Shown: positions 23,219-23,579 of the stretch, piece by piece
Position numbering within the stretch: position 1 is the stretch's first letter
How the letters are laid out: each line of letters opens with the position of its first letter
Origin: SXXH01 sp041165735
GTDB lineage: Bacteria > Planctomycetota > UBA1135 > GCA-002686595
Reading direction: 5' to 3'
DNA: 23,579 bases
Assembly: GCA_046341775.1 (NCBI GenBank)
Contig: JBKDQQ010000160.1
Span: 1 to 23,579, forward strand
Made by a program: the position numbers and the translations under genes
Notes under the pieces: model-generated
What the model was told of the DNA's origin: nothing
Seen by the model: only the letters and a program-made list of their open reading frames with translations
Databases searched by the model: none

Positions 23219-23579
23219 CTCCAAGGCCAGGCCCTTCGCCCAACAGCGAGGGTCCGACACCCGGCGTCCGACTCCTCAGATCGATCCGGACACGATGGCG
23301 ACGGATTGGTCGGTCCCGCGGCATCGGGCCTGTCGTCGAAGGCGAGTTCTATGGGTGAGGGAATGCAGGCCAGGCTCGCGCAGTGCGGCGCCAAACTGGG
23401 CTCAACTGCGTAGCGCCCGCGCGGATGAATACAAGTACATGAAAGGAAGAGACTTGTGTGAGCCGCCCGGCGGCTTGGCAGCGAAATCTTACGCGCACGG
23501 AAGAGTTTGCTGCGTACCTAGGGAGATGGGCGCTGTCGGCCCAAACCAACCGATGCGCGCAGCACGGCTCGTCCGGGAC

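Larger units (their letters stand above)
22688..23579. other. About 890 bases without a convincing gene
   Basis: No open frame here has credible composition or motifs; all are rich in Arg, Gly, Ser and Pro and overlap each other. Visible structure: G/T-rich short repeats at 22781-22865, a repeat and palindrome cluster at 23118-23218, and an AT-richer island at 23423-23455 followed by the palindrome AGCCGCC-C-GGCGGCT (about 23460-23474). The right edge could be the upstream region of a gene outside the window. Confidence 0.5.

Noticed and set aside
22783..23358. 191-residue open frame in the right-hand gap
   Set aside because: It starts inside the simple repeat, has Arg/Pro/Cys-rich random composition, and runs through the palindrome cluster.
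21380..23579. DGR template repeat or reverse transcriptase downstream of the kinase
   Set aside because: I looked for an adenine-rich copy of the 21251-21376 sequence and for reverse-transcriptase motifs and found neither in the window.

Overview
The window is high-GC bacterial chromosome, apparently about two thirds G+C. It is densely coded by ordinary housekeeping genes, with one large signalling gene. The best taxonomic guess is a high-GC member of the Planctomycetota. The reasons are a very long Ser/Thr kinase joined through one membrane segment to an FGE-sulfatase (formylglycine-generating-enzyme-like) domain, a Gram-negative style porin, lipoprotein and SurA-like chaperone, frequent GTG starts, and few strong Shine-Dalgarno sites. 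This is an inference from gene style; there is no rRNA or marker tree to confirm it.

Layout. 1-372: non-coding, with one leftward promoter candidate. 374-1468 (minus): outer-membrane porin with its terminator. 1825-2768 (minus): ribosome-rescue factor ArfB followed by an unrecognised helical protein. 3298-3827 (minus): a good promoter, tRNA-Phe(GAA) and a DUF971 protein. 3992-5532 (minus): peptide deformylase (def) and the bifunctional flavin enzyme ribF. 5698-7646 (plus): a TPR protein, ribosomal protein S20 (rpsT) 3 nt behind it, and a small unknown protein. 7692-7792: a convergent gap with a strong hairpin and 16-bp tandem repeats. 7867-14061 (minus): dGTPase-like HD hydrolase, RNase III, Mfd and a SurA-like chaperone, every junction being a 4-base start/stop overlap. 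14111-17557 (plus): small lipoprotein, methyltransferase, acyl-CoA dehydrogenase and a second methyltransferase. 18077-21379 (plus): the 1100-residue kinase/FGE-fold protein. 21668-22687 (minus): membrane-anchored SGNH hydrolase. 22688-23579: about 890 bases with no convincing gene, but with low-complexity repeats and a 27-bp near-perfect palindrome inside a repeat cluster.

How the genes fit together. Several genes serve translation and its quality control (arfB, tRNA-Phe, def, rpsT, rnc). Mfd links transcription to repair. The porin, SurA-like chaperone, lipoprotein and SGNH hydrolase serve the cell envelope.

The most interesting locus is the kinase. Its FGE-like domain lacks the active-site cysteines of true formylglycine-generating enzymes. 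Its last 42 residues look like the variable region of a diversity-generating retroelement (DGR) target: ten non-consensus positions all have NNY codons, and a hairpin lies just past the stop codon. No reverse transcriptase or template repeat is present in the window, so this remains a hypothesis of a remotely diversified receptor kinase.
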